Positions 36,927-45,006 of a DNA stretch of 64,000 nt are shown piece after piece (the first letter of the stretch is position 1; each line of letters begins with the position of its first letter). Below the pieces are notes generated by a model. The model ran no database searches and was not told where the DNA came from. It saw nothing but the letters and a program-made list of their open reading frames with translations. A program made the position numbers and the translations under genes. Source of the stretch: Anaerolineae bacterium (GTDB lineage: Bacteria; Chloroflexota; Anaerolineae; Aggregatilineales; Phototrophicaceae); the NCBI GenBank assembly GCA_013360465.1, contig JABWBO010000001.1, positions 181,785-245,784 on the forward strand, in the 5' to 3' direction.

Positions 36927-38216
36927 TCATCCCTTAATTTCCTCTCCCATTGGTGTGATTGCCAGCGACAATTCAGAGACAGGCTGGACGGACGTGTTTT
37001 CCAAGCGCAGGGAGTAGCGACCGTCTGCGTAGTCAAAGCTGGGCGCAGCGACTTCGATCAGGTAGGGTCCGTCCTCGATGAACTTGAGATTCTGAATTTT
37101 GGCGTTGAGGTCCCAGTTAAGAAATCCGTTATCGTTATTCGCTGCGACAACGCTGCCGTCTGGAGCATAGATCGTCAGGAGGGTATCCGGTCCGGTAGGA
37201 TAGGCAGTTCTGGCGAAGGTGCTGATCGTCAGCACATCACCGGCGATGGCGTCATAGGTCCATACCTGTCGTTTTCCTGCGAGCAGTTCACCAGAGTAGT
37301 CCCCTATCCCGACCACCCCGCCGTCAAGGGTCAGTGCTGCGCGGACTGCTTCAATGTTGGTGATTTTGAAGCTGCTGACGATTGCGTCAAGGTTGGCTTC
37401 CAGGTCTTCAATGGTCAGCGGTCCGGTTACTTGAATGTAGAACCCAATCCCACCTCGAAAAAAAACGTAGTCATACACGACCATCCCATAGATCGGGTCG
37501 TCACCCAGGCGCGTTTGAGTGCGCAGTACCGGACCTTCGGGCATTTCGACGATTTCGCTGCTGACCAGCGTTGTATCGTCTGCAAAGGTCGCGCCATTGA
37601 GGAACGCCTGAAGCTCATGCAGGTCGAAATCGATGCCGACAAATGCTGGCGTGACGATGATGGTGAGACCAAGCAGACGTGGGTGGGTTAAAACGATGGA
37701 ATTCTCCATGTAGGAACGCAAGTTGCTTTCACATCTTGTACAGTTGGCATATCCAGCCATTTTTGCCGATTCGACGGTGAGTTCTATGAATGCCTCATCT
37801 GCTGTGAAACCCACCCAGTCTGATGGCGCCATGATGCTGAACCCGCTGCCCTGATAGGCGTTCCATTGACTTGTGTCAACCGCTGCGACCGCGCTTGTAT
37901 TTGAGGATTCCGTTGATTCCCGTGCAACCAGGGAGCTGTGGATATACACCGCCTGACCCTCGAACTCAATCTGGTACCACATGGTGCTGCCCAGAACGGA
38001 TGCGCCCTCCACAGAATCGATCACAACAACGCTTGATCCCGGATCGAACGTGGTGAGGACGGCACAATCCAGGCGTGCGCAGGCTCGTCCGTTGATATTC
38101 TGGGTGCTGGTGACGATGTAGATCGCCGATTCCTGAGATAGCGCTTGGTATCCAATGACAAAGTGCGCTAGGACGACAAGCAACATGCCGAATGTGCCAT
38201 TGATGAACTGCTTCAT
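36927..38216 (-). CDS. Secreted protein with SH3-like module and C-terminal pre-peptidase-like domain
   Basis: Exported protein of 429 residues, with signal peptide FINGTFGMLLVVLAHFVIGYQALS. The ATG at 38216 has AGGAG eight bases upstream, and a longer frame is spurious. Residues 30-95 form an SH3b-type module (TSTQNINGRACARLDCAVLTTFDPG). A middle region (130-300) is unrecognised, and the last 110 residues (LAGKRQVWTYDAIAGDVLTIS, TLLTIYAPDGSVVAANND, YLIEVAAPS) look like a PPC-type beta-sandwich. It is divergent from the TIR-LuxR gene. The function is unknown, probably at the cell surface. Confidence 0.72.
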   Translation of the reverse strand: MKQFINGTFGMLLVVLAHFVIGYQALSQESAIYIVTSTQNINGRACARLDCAVLTTFDPGSSVVVIDSVEGASVLGSTMWYQIEFEGQAVYIHSSLVARESTESSNTSAVAAVDTSQWNAYQGSGFSIMAPSDWVGFTADEAFIELTVESAKMAGYANCTRCESNLRSYMENSIVLTHPRLLGLTIIVTPAFVGIDFDLHELQAFLNGATFADDTTLVSSEIVEMPEGPVLRTQTRLGDDPIYGMVVYDYVFFRGGIGFYIQVTGPLTIEDLEANLDAIVSSFKITNIEAVRAALTLDGGVVGIGDYSGELLAGKRQVWTYDAIAGDVLTISTFARTAYPTGPDTLLTIYAPDGSVVAANNDNGFLNWDLNAKIQNLKFIEDGPYLIEVAAPSFDYADGRYSLRLENTSVQPVSELSLAITPMGEEIKG

Positions 38217-38450
38217 GAGTTTCTCTCCTGCTGAACTCACCGCATGACAGACAAGGTGACTCATTACCGACAGTACATGCAGGCAAGGGATGAATGTAAT
38301 CACCTTACGGTGGAATATTCGGGAAGAGGGGGATGAATTTTCGTTAGCCCAGAGGGGGTTATATGCTGCCCCGAAACGGTCAGCATGTGCCAACCCTTCC
38401 GGGCAGACCCGTGCATCGGAAGTCAAACAGATGAACCAATGATGATGGTG

Positions 38451-38478
38451 AGAACACCAATGTGTTCTTGACTATAAT
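38451..38478 (+). promoter_or_regulatory. Dyad plus TATAAT upstream of the TIR-LuxR gene
   Basis: A perfect seven-base inverted repeat AGAACAC-CAAT-GTGTTCT (38451-38468) is followed four bases later by TATAAT (38473-38478). The start codon is about 120 bases downstream. The position over the -35 region suggests an activator or repressor site, possibly for the gene's own LuxR-type domain. Confidence 0.45.
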
Positions 38479-38596
38479 GTAACAATATCTTCTGTGAATA
38501 CTACATCTGTGTCGCTCATCTCTGTGTTCCTGTCGTCATCGTTTGCCAGCAGAGTCGGCGTGATGGACGGTTTTTCGATTTGAAAGAGGACTTGCA

Positions 38597-39910
38597 TTGG
38601 ACACTCGCTCCGAAGCACCAGCACGCGGCGTCTTTATCGCTCACAGCCCTGAGGACGAGGAATTTACGCGCTGGTTGAGCGCTGCGCTGCGCAATCTTGG
38701 GCATTCAGTGCGAGTGGGCAGCGAAAACGCCGCCGCCGGTCTGCATACGATGGATGCGTTTCAAAATGCTCTTGACGGAGCAGATGTAATGCTGTTGGTC
38801 ATAACGCCCGAAGCACTCCGATCCCGGTTGGTCAGCAGCGCCTGGACATACTTCTACTATGAGCGCGAGAAGCCGCTGATCCCGATCCTACGGCGATCCC
38901 CGGGACCGACGGATCGCCTCAACTTTATGCTCGCATCACTGCGGTCAATCGACTTCGCGCGGGTAGACACCGACGAGGGAGAGAAGGAAGCAGCACTGGC
39001 GCGACTTCACCATACGCTGCTGCAAACCTACGGCAGCCTGTCAGGCATCGCAGATGATGTACCGAGCAGTTACCGCACACCCCCAGTGCCGGGAGATAGC
39101 GCGATTACGCTTGACCCCGGCATCGTACACGTGCATCCCTCCATGCCCGTCGGTACCTTTGTTGGCTGGGCGCAGCAGGCAGCGCGCCGCATCTGTATCC
39201 TGACGACATGGACGGGACTTCTTGCCAGTCAGCCGGCGATATTCCATGAGGCGCTGCAGCGGGGATGCGCCGTACAGATTCTGCTCCTCAATCCGGCATC
39301 ACCGCTGGCACGACAACGCAGCCTGGATATTCATTTGGGAACATCGACCCGGTTCATCGATGAGCAGGAAGTTCCTCGCAACATCCAGACCACGATTCGT
39401 CAGCTTGCCGATCTTCATCAAGAGGTCGATCACCTGCCTGGATCCATGGACCTGCGCCTTTATGACTTGCTGCCTTCGTTTTCGTGGTTCCGGTGCGATG
39501 AGCGCGCCCTGATCGGCTTCTTTCCACATTCGACACGTATGACGACGTTTCCGATGCTGGAAGTTCAGGCAGACTCGGTGCTGGGGCGTCGCTTCAGCCA
39601 GGAGTTCGACGCGGTGTGGAACCATTCCACTGTTATCGACTTCACACCCCGCAGCGATGCGCGCTCGATAGATGAGAGCCAACCGCTGGCGGAACCCGTC
39701 TCAGGTCGCGAAACGGAGATACTTCAACTCATTGTAGCGGGCTGGTCGAATCAGGAGATCGCCGATCAACTGGTGGTGACACTCGCGACTGTGAAGAAAC
39801 ACATCAACAACCTGTACAGCAAATTGGGCGTTCGCAGCCGCACGCAAGCGATTCTGCGCGCTCACCAGCTGCGGCTCCTCCAGACGAATACACCCCCTTC
39901 ACCGCTTTAG
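38597..39910 (+). CDS. TIR-like / unknown domain / LuxR-HTH fusion regulator
   Basis: A 437-residue soluble protein of three parts. Residues 11-145 are TIR-like: GVFIAHSPEDEEFTRWLSAAL, DGADVMLLVITPEALRSRLV, EKPLIPIL. Where catalytic TIRs have a Trp with Glu four residues on, this has Trp83 and Tyr87 and a helix one turn shorter, so NADase activity is doubtful. Residues 165-350 resemble the DUF5919/PLD-like effector region (FHEALQRGCAVQILLLNPASPLA). Residues 367-427 are a LuxR/GerE HTH (SGRETEILQLIVAGWSNQEIADQLVVTLATVKKHINNLYSKLG). It starts at TTG with AGAGGA six bases upstream. It probably senses a signal and activates genes. The combination is unusual. Confidence 0.78.
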   Translation: MDTRSEAPARGVFIAHSPEDEEFTRWLSAALRNLGHSVRVGSENAAAGLHTMDAFQNALDGADVMLLVITPEALRSRLVSSAWTYFYYEREKPLIPILRRSPGPTDRLNFMLASLRSIDFARVDTDEGEKEAALARLHHTLLQTYGSLSGIADDVPSSYRTPPVPGDSAITLDPGIVHVHPSMPVGTFVGWAQQAARRICILTTWTGLLASQPAIFHEALQRGCAVQILLLNPASPLARQRSLDIHLGTSTRFIDEQEVPRNIQTTIRQLADLHQEVDHLPGSMDLRLYDLLPSFSWFRCDERALIGFFPHSTRMTTFPMLEVQADSVLGRRFSQEFDAVWNHSTVIDFTPRSDARSIDESQPLAEPVSGRETEILQLIVAGWSNQEIADQLVVTLATVKKHINNLYSKLGVRSRTQAILRAHQLRLLQTNTPPSPL

Positions 39911-39990
39911 GATCAACCTTAGGGAGGGCGCTCGTCGTCAGACCCGTCGCTACACTGGGGATAACATTTTATCACCCAGGAGATAGAGCC

Positions 39991-41757
39991 ATGAGACGGT
40001 CGATAAGGCGAATGCCTCCTCAAACGATGATCACGTTAGGTTTTTTGAGCTTGGTACTCGTGGTTATGCTGCTCAGCATCTACAAGACTTTCGTGCCACC
40101 GCCGACAGAAACACCTGAATTGACGGCATCTGCCCGTGAGACACTGGCAGCAACTGGCGTTATCATCGACGTGGCGTCGTCCAACACCAAGCAGAATTGG
40201 ATCAATGCCGTCGCCGAGCAGTTCAACGCGGATGGACACACGACATCGGCAGGACGGCAGATTTTCGTCCAGGTGAGCCACGTACTGTCGGGCGGCTCGC
40301 AGCAGGCGATTCTGTCGGGCACGCTCCAGCCAACCGTGTGGAGTCCAGGAGAATATAGTTGGGTGGAAGGCGCGAATCAGGTGTGGCAGGACCGCACCGG
40401 ACATGCTCTGGTATCGGAACACTGCTTACCCACCGCGAATGCGCCCAGCGGACTTGCCATGTGGCGTCCTATGGCAGAGGCGTTAGGTTGGCCGGATACC
40501 CCGATCGGGTGGGGCGATCTTCTGGCTCTCGCGAATGCTGACGACGGTTGGGGCAGCGTGGGACACCCGGAATGGGGTGCGTTTCAATTTGGACATGTCC
40601 ACCCGGACTTTTCCAACGTAGGGCTGCTGCTGCTGTCATCGCTCGCCTATCATGCAGCAGGAAAAACGGCGGGTTTGCAGGTGACGGATGTTTACAGCGA
40701 TCCGGCGCAGACCGCATTTCGTCAACTGGAACTGAAGACCTATCACTATGGGCTGCAAAGTCGTGACCTGCTGGACCTTATGGTGAATCGGGGACCGAGC
40801 TATCTGCATGCGGTCACGACGAGCGAAGCCGAGACTCTCCGTACCAATGCCGAACGGGGCGACCGCCTGCGGTTCCCGCTCGCCTTCATCTTCCTGTCCG
40901 ATGGCACTTTCTGGAGCGAGCATCCTTACTGTATCCTGTCTGAGGCGGAGTGGGTGAGTGACGAGCAGCAAGATGCCGCCCGCATTTTTCGCGACTATCT
41001 TTTGTCTCCATCCCAGCAGGATATCGCCGTGAACTATTACATCCGTCCCGTGAATCAGCAGTCACCTCTGCATGCGCCGATCGCGCTGGAGTACGGCACC
41101 GATCCCCGTGTGACGCAGGCGACGTCGCCTGCGCTGGAAAGCCCATCGGCAGATGTCGCCAATGCCGTGCGTGATGTCTTCCATATGACCAAGAAGCCTG
41201 CTGCGGTTCTGCTGATTCTTGACACGTCCGGCAGTATGGGTGGGGATCTAATCACCAACGCGGTCGCGAGCGCACAGAATTTCATTCGGCGCATGAGCGC
41301 GCGCGATGAAGTGTACGTACTTGGCTTCTCCACCACCCCCGTCTGGATAGGGCAGGGCGGACTCATCTCTGAGGTAGGCGAGACGATTGTGCAGAATGTG
41401 GGTGGGCTGTACGCAGATGGCGGGACCGCCTTGCATGATGCGATGTGCATGGCGGTGGCGACAATCGAAGATGTGCGTGCGCGTCACGATGCGGCGGGTG
41501 AACCTCATTTGTATGGGATCGTCCTGCTCTCAGATGGCGGCGACACGTCCAGCACCATCACAGAGAACCAGATGTTTGAGATGTGCCTGCCCGATGGCGA
41601 GAACGCTGATGGTGTCAAGGTATTCACCATCTCATATGGACAATATGCCGATCAAGACCTGATGACGCGGATTGCACGCCGGACGAACGGTAAGCCGTTC
41701 CAGGGCGGACCAGACAATATCGAACAGATTTACTCCGCGATATCCGCCGAGCAATAG
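39991..41757 (+). CDS. Substrate-binding and VWA domain protein, membrane-anchored
   Basis: A 588-residue protein with an uncleaved or signal-anchor segment (MITLGFLSLVLVVMLLSIY). Residues 55-380 look like a family 1 extracellular solute-binding domain (GVIIDVASSNTKQNWINAVAEQFN, NAPSGLAMWRPMAEALGWPDTPIGWGDLL). The C-terminal 190 residues are a von Willebrand A domain with MIDAS motif DTSGSMGG at 411, ADGGTALHDA and LLSDGGDTS. This fusion is known in bacteria, but its role is not established. It begins 80 bases after the TIR-LuxR gene on the same strand and may share its regulation. A GGAG lies upstream of the ATG. Confidence 0.83.
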   Translation: MRRSIRRMPPQTMITLGFLSLVLVVMLLSIYKTFVPPPTETPELTASARETLAATGVIIDVASSNTKQNWINAVAEQFNADGHTTSAGRQIFVQVSHVLSGGSQQAILSGTLQPTVWSPGEYSWVEGANQVWQDRTGHALVSEHCLPTANAPSGLAMWRPMAEALGWPDTPIGWGDLLALANADDGWGSVGHPEWGAFQFGHVHPDFSNVGLLLLSSLAYHAAGKTAGLQVTDVYSDPAQTAFRQLELKTYHYGLQSRDLLDLMVNRGPSYLHAVTTSEAETLRTNAERGDRLRFPLAFIFLSDGTFWSEHPYCILSEAEWVSDEQQDAARIFRDYLLSPSQQDIAVNYYIRPVNQQSPLHAPIALEYGTDPRVTQATSPALESPSADVANAVRDVFHMTKKPAAVLLILDTSGSMGGDLITNAVASAQNFIRRMSARDEVYVLGFSTTPVWIGQGGLISEVGETIVQNVGGLYADGGTALHDAMCMAVATIEDVRARHDAAGEPHLYGIVLLSDGGDTSSTITENQMFEMCLPDGENADGVKVFTISYGQYADQDLMTRIARRTNGKPFQGGPDNIEQIYSAISAEQ

Positions 41758-41872
41758 GACGTGCGGTCTGAAGGGGCGCACCGACGCAGTCAAATAGCAG
41801 CCAGCGTCGGGCGAATTCAGCAGTAAGCTACGCGCGCTTAGCTGAAACCCGTCATCTTCATCTGAACAAAAT

Positions 41873-41899
41873 GCCCGACCATACCGGTCGGGCGTTTTT
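41873..41899 (+). terminator. Intrinsic terminator after the SBP-VWA gene
   Basis: GCCCGACC and GGTCGGGC form eight pairs around ATACC, followed by GTTTTTG. It lies about 115 bases after the stop codon. Confidence 0.85.
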
Positions 41900-41972
41900 G
41901 CCGAAAACTACGATGAACCGTCAGGCTGGCGGCGGCAGCAGTGTCCGCTCTGAAAAGGCATCGCAGCGGTAG

Positions 41973-42241
41973 TCAGCCGCGCGTGAATTCTGCGACATCC
42001 AGCACGAAGATCGTCGCCGCATGTCCCTCTGGACGGCTGTAGGGGCGGCATACTTCACGGATAGTCGTCATTGCAGCTGGCGCTCTTCCTCAACGCCGAT
42101 CACGAACGTCGTGTTCTGCCGTCGCAGAAACCCGCCTGTGCTGCTGATCTTGGTCACGGAATAGCCTCCGGCGAGGAGCGCCTGGGAGAGCGGATCAACC
42201 GCGTCTGAATTGAAAATAATGGCGAGGATCAATTTTGACAT
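41973..42241 (-). pseudogene. Frameshifted second DarA-type c-di-AMP receptor gene
   Basis: Translating the minus strand from ATG 42241 gives 57 residues (MSKLILAIIFNSDAV...KISSTGGFLRRQNTTFVIGVEEE) that match the DarA family, then a TGA at 42068. The rest of the family sequence continues in another frame, TTIREVC then HAATIFVLDVAEF to a stop at 41973. One base missing (or two extra) near 42071-42085 would explain it. I see no slippery site, so a mutation or a sequencing error is likelier than programmed shifting. The ATG is three bases after the stop of the intact paralogue. A ribosome could still make the truncated half. Confidence 0.75.
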
Positions 42242-42244
42242 GAT

Positions 42245-42562
42245 CTACACCTGCTCAAAATGATGGACATCCAGGACGAAAGACAGGAATCCGCCCACTT
42301 CTACTTCGGCAAGTCCCGTGAGCGGGTGGACGCCCTCGTAAGTATAGGGAACGACCGACTTGCGCAGCGACGCCAGTTCCGAAATCAACTGCGTAACCTG
42401 CGGCACATGCTGCTCATCGATGCCAATCAAGAGGGTGGAGTTCCCTGGGCTGAGTAAGCCGCCTGTGCTGCTGACGCGGGTAATGCTCACACGCTGGCGC
42501 GTCAGCGTGGACATGACCCTGTCAACATCCTTTTCGTCCACAATCGCCACAATCAGCTTCAT
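42245..42562 (-). CDS. Cyclic-di-AMP receptor, DarA/PstA type (DUF970)
   Basis: A small PII-like cytoplasmic protein of 105 residues. MKLIVAIVDEKDVDRVMSTL, RVSSTGGLLSPGNSTLLIGID and VEVGGFLSFVLDVHHFEQV align with DarA/PstA, whose trimer binds cyclic di-AMP. The ATG at 42562 is the family start, and a longer frame upstream is spurious. It is followed immediately by a frameshifted paralogue, and both lie downstream of the sugar-binding protein gene but beyond that gene's terminator. Its output target is unknown. Confidence 0.85.
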   Translation of the reverse strand: MKLIVAIVDEKDVDRVMSTLTRQRVSITRVSSTGGLLSPGNSTLLIGIDEQHVPQVTQLISELASLRKSVVPYTYEGVHPLTGLAEVEVGGFLSFVLDVHHFEQV

Positions 42563-42690
42563 ATCATTGTCTGCCTCATAAGCTTCTGTTGGGTCCGACA
42601 CATCGCCCGCCGATGATAACGCGTTTGCCTCGCCAGGACAAAATACGGACGAGAGGCATCGGAAAGCAGGCACGTTTGCCGGTCTCGAAA

Positions 42691-42720
42691 CAAAAAGCGC
42701 GGAACCAATTGGTCCCGCGC
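42691..42720 (-). terminator. Intrinsic terminator of the sugar ABC operon
   Basis: On the minus strand GCGCGGGACC pairs with GGTTCCGCGC (one wobble) around AATT, followed by TTTTTGTTT. It lies 24 bases after the stop of the binding-protein gene. Confidence 0.9.
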
Positions 42721-42744
42721 CTCTTCTGTCTATCCGCTTGCTTG

Positions 42745-44058
42745 CTACTTAACTGCCAGACGCTCGATCAGCGCGATGAGATCGGCTGCCGCCTGATTCA
42801 CCGTACTCTGACCAAAAGCCACCTGCTGACCGATCAGCTCGAGTTCATTCACGAACTCCTGGTCATTCGGAAGGTTCGGGTCCTGGGGGATCGTCCGGTC
42901 GGCAACCGCATCGTAGATGCGATAGACTGCTGCGTCGGTCGCGCTGGATTGCCCGGCGATGGATTGACGCACGACCGGCGAGGACGGCACGCCTCGATTG
43001 GTCTGAAGGATTGCGCCCGCCTCGGGGCTGGTGACGAAGAAGTTGATGAACAGCGCTGCGGCTTCTTTGTTCGCGCTGTTGTTGTTGATGCCGAGGTATT
43101 GGCTCATCTGGATGGCGTACGAATCTTCACCACCTACAGGAAGCGTTGTCAATCCCAGCTCGTCGGTCATTGCTGCCTGATAGGCTGCGCCCTGATTGCT
43201 CCAGATGAGACCGATAGCCGCTGCGCCCGCCACGAGCGCCGAGCTGTCTGGTCCGTCTTCGGTGAATGTTGCGGAGGTTTCAGCATCGGGAATCAGCCCT
43301 TCGGCGCGCATGTCTGCCCACATCTGAAGCCAGGCGGTGGCAGATTCGACCGTCGCATAGGACTTACCGCCTTCGTCCGAAGTCCACAAGGGTGTTCCTT
43401 GCTGACGGAAGAAGTAGCTAAGGTAGTTCGCCTGGTTGGTGCTGTTGTCCACAAATGGTGCGACACCTTCGGGGAGAACATTCTTGAGTTCGCGACCATA
43501 GGCAAGCATCTCTTCCCAGGTCATATTGTCCGCTGGGAGGGCGACGCCGGCAGCCTCGATCAACGTCTTGTTGTAGGCGAGGACGAGTGTATTGGTGCCG
43601 AGGCTTACGACATAGAGATTGCCGTCGTTTGCCGTCGCAGGGATGAGCGCGGTCTGGTCGAACTGCTCGGCGGTGGTGATCAGGAGCTGACTGCCCAGAT
43701 AGTTCGTGAGCGGCTCAAGATACTGCTGATAGTCGGGCCAGTTTCCGCCGAATTGAATCAGATCGGGGGCGTTATTCGCTGCCAGCTGGGTATCGAGAAT
43801 CTGGAAGTGATCGCCCGCGCCGCCATTAGGTTCGCCAACGACGGTGATATCAGGATAGGCAGCTTCGAACAACTCGATGACCTGCATGGTCCTTGCTGCA
43901 CGATCATCGTTGCCCCACCAACCCATGCGGAGTTCGGCGGGACCACCGGTATACGCGGGAAGCCCTCCAGCGCTGTCCTGCGCCCCGCCTGGCAGGGTGA
44001 ATGCCATGAGCATCACGGCAAGCAGCGCCAGGATCGTGATGGTATGAAGCCTTCGCAT
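42745..44058 (-). CDS. Sugar ABC transporter substrate-binding protein
   Basis: Exported solute-binding protein of 437 residues, family 1. It has a signal peptide (ITILALLAVMLMAFTLPGGAQ), then LRMGWWGNDDRAARTMQVIELFEAAYPDITVVGE, NAPDLIQFGGNWPDYQQYL and MTWEEMLAYGRELKN, typical of oligosaccharide/glycoside binders. It follows the two permease genes on the same strand, with a 101-base gap, and ends at a strong terminator. No ATPase gene is present, so a shared MsmK/MalK-type ATPase encoded elsewhere is presumably used. The neighbouring GH78 enzyme points to rhamnosides as cargo. Confidence 0.88.
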   Translation of the reverse strand: MRRLHTITILALLAVMLMAFTLPGGAQDSAGGLPAYTGGPAELRMGWWGNDDRAARTMQVIELFEAAYPDITVVGEPNGGAGDHFQILDTQLAANNAPDLIQFGGNWPDYQQYLEPLTNYLGSQLLITTAEQFDQTALIPATANDGNLYVVSLGTNTLVLAYNKTLIEAAGVALPADNMTWEEMLAYGRELKNVLPEGVAPFVDNSTNQANYLSYFFRQQGTPLWTSDEGGKSYATVESATAWLQMWADMRAEGLIPDAETSATFTEDGPDSSALVAGAAAIGLIWSNQGAAYQAAMTDELGLTTLPVGGEDSYAIQMSQYLGINNNSANKEAAALFINFFVTSPEAGAILQTNRGVPSSPVVRQSIAGQSSATDAAVYRIYDAVADRTIPQDPNLPNDQEFVNELELIGQQVAFGQSTVNQAAADLIALIERLAVK

Positions 44059-44159
44059 CGTTGAATTCTCCTGTTCAGCAATAGATTCAGGTTCTACTAG
44101 GCGGTTCCAGTTGCGGTATCGCGCGTTATTTCACAATCATGTGCGCTCCTGTCGATGCA

Positions 44160-45005
44160 CTAACCCTTGATGCCGGTGGTTGTGATGCCCTGTACGAAGT
44201 ACTTCTGCAGGGAGAAAAACAGGATGAAGGCGGGGACAACAGACAGTGTGGACATCGCCAGTGCGCCGCCCCAGTTCGAGACCGCTCCGGCGTCACCGAC
44301 GAACGTGCGCAGCGCTCTCGACACTGTGAACGTGTCCGGACGTGTGAGGTAGAGCAGGTGATTGAAGAAATCGTCCCACGTCCAAAGGAAGGTGAAGAGC
44401 GCGGTCGTCACCAGCGCCGGGCTGGCGAGCGGCAGGATGATCCGCAGAAATACGCCGACCTTGCTGCACCCGTCGATGATCGCTGCTTCCTCGATCTCCT
44501 TCGGCAGGCTGCGGATGAACTGCACCAGCAGGAACACGAAGAAGGCGTCAGTCGCCAGGAACTTCGGCACGAGTATTGGGGCGTATGACCCCACCCAGCC
44601 GAAGCTGTTGAACATGATGTAGCGCGGCACAAGCGTGACGTGAGCGGGGAGCATGAGCGTGATCAGCATGATCGCGAACCAGAAGCTTCTGCCCGCAAAT
44701 CTAAGCCGTGCGAAGGCATATGCCGCCATTGAGCAGGAGATCAGATTTCCGATGATGGCTACAGCGCACATGAGGAGCGAATTGGCGAAGAAAGTCCCGA
44801 ACGACGTACCTGCATAACCTCGCCAGCCGGTGATGTAGTTCTCGACGGTCAGCGCCTTGGGTATCAGCCCCGGATCGCTGAAGATCATATTGTTGGGTTT
44901 GAACGAACTGACAATCATCCAGGCGACGGGGTAGATCATCAGCACTCCCAGCCCGATGATGGACAGATGGGTCATCGAAAGACGCAGAACCGTGCCGGAC
45001 TTCAT
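44160..45005 (-). CDS. Sugar ABC transporter permease (MalG type)
   Basis: Inner-membrane permease of 281 residues with six hydrophobic segments and the EAA loop KEIEEAAIIDGCSKVGVFLRIILPL. The ATG at 45005 is one base past the stop of the first permease gene, so they are tightly coupled. It begins MKSGTVLRLSMTHLSIIGLGVLMIYPVAWM and ends in QGITTTGIKG, the usual MalG-like tail. Confidence 0.9.
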   Translation of the reverse strand: MKSGTVLRLSMTHLSIIGLGVLMIYPVAWMIVSSFKPNNMIFSDPGLIPKALTVENYITGWRGYAGTSFGTFFANSLLMCAVAIIGNLISCSMAAYAFARLRFAGRSFWFAIMLITLMLPAHVTLVPRYIMFNSFGWVGSYAPILVPKFLATDAFFVFLLVQFIRSLPKEIEEAAIIDGCSKVGVFLRIILPLASPALVTTALFTFLWTWDDFFNHLLYLTRPDTFTVSRALRTFVGDAGAVSNWGGALAMSTLSVVPAFILFFSLQKYFVQGITTTGIKG

Positions 45006-45006
45006 G

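Noticed and set aside
38597..39910. A complete TIR-based anti-phage defence system (Thoeris-like).
   Set aside because: No ThsA/SIR2-type or other effector gene is adjacent, and the TIR catalytic glutamate appears replaced, so a defence system is not supported.
42589..44064. A 491-codon open frame opposite the sugar-binding protein gene.
   Set aside because: Cys/Arg/Gly-rich translation without domains, fully antisense to a well supported gene.
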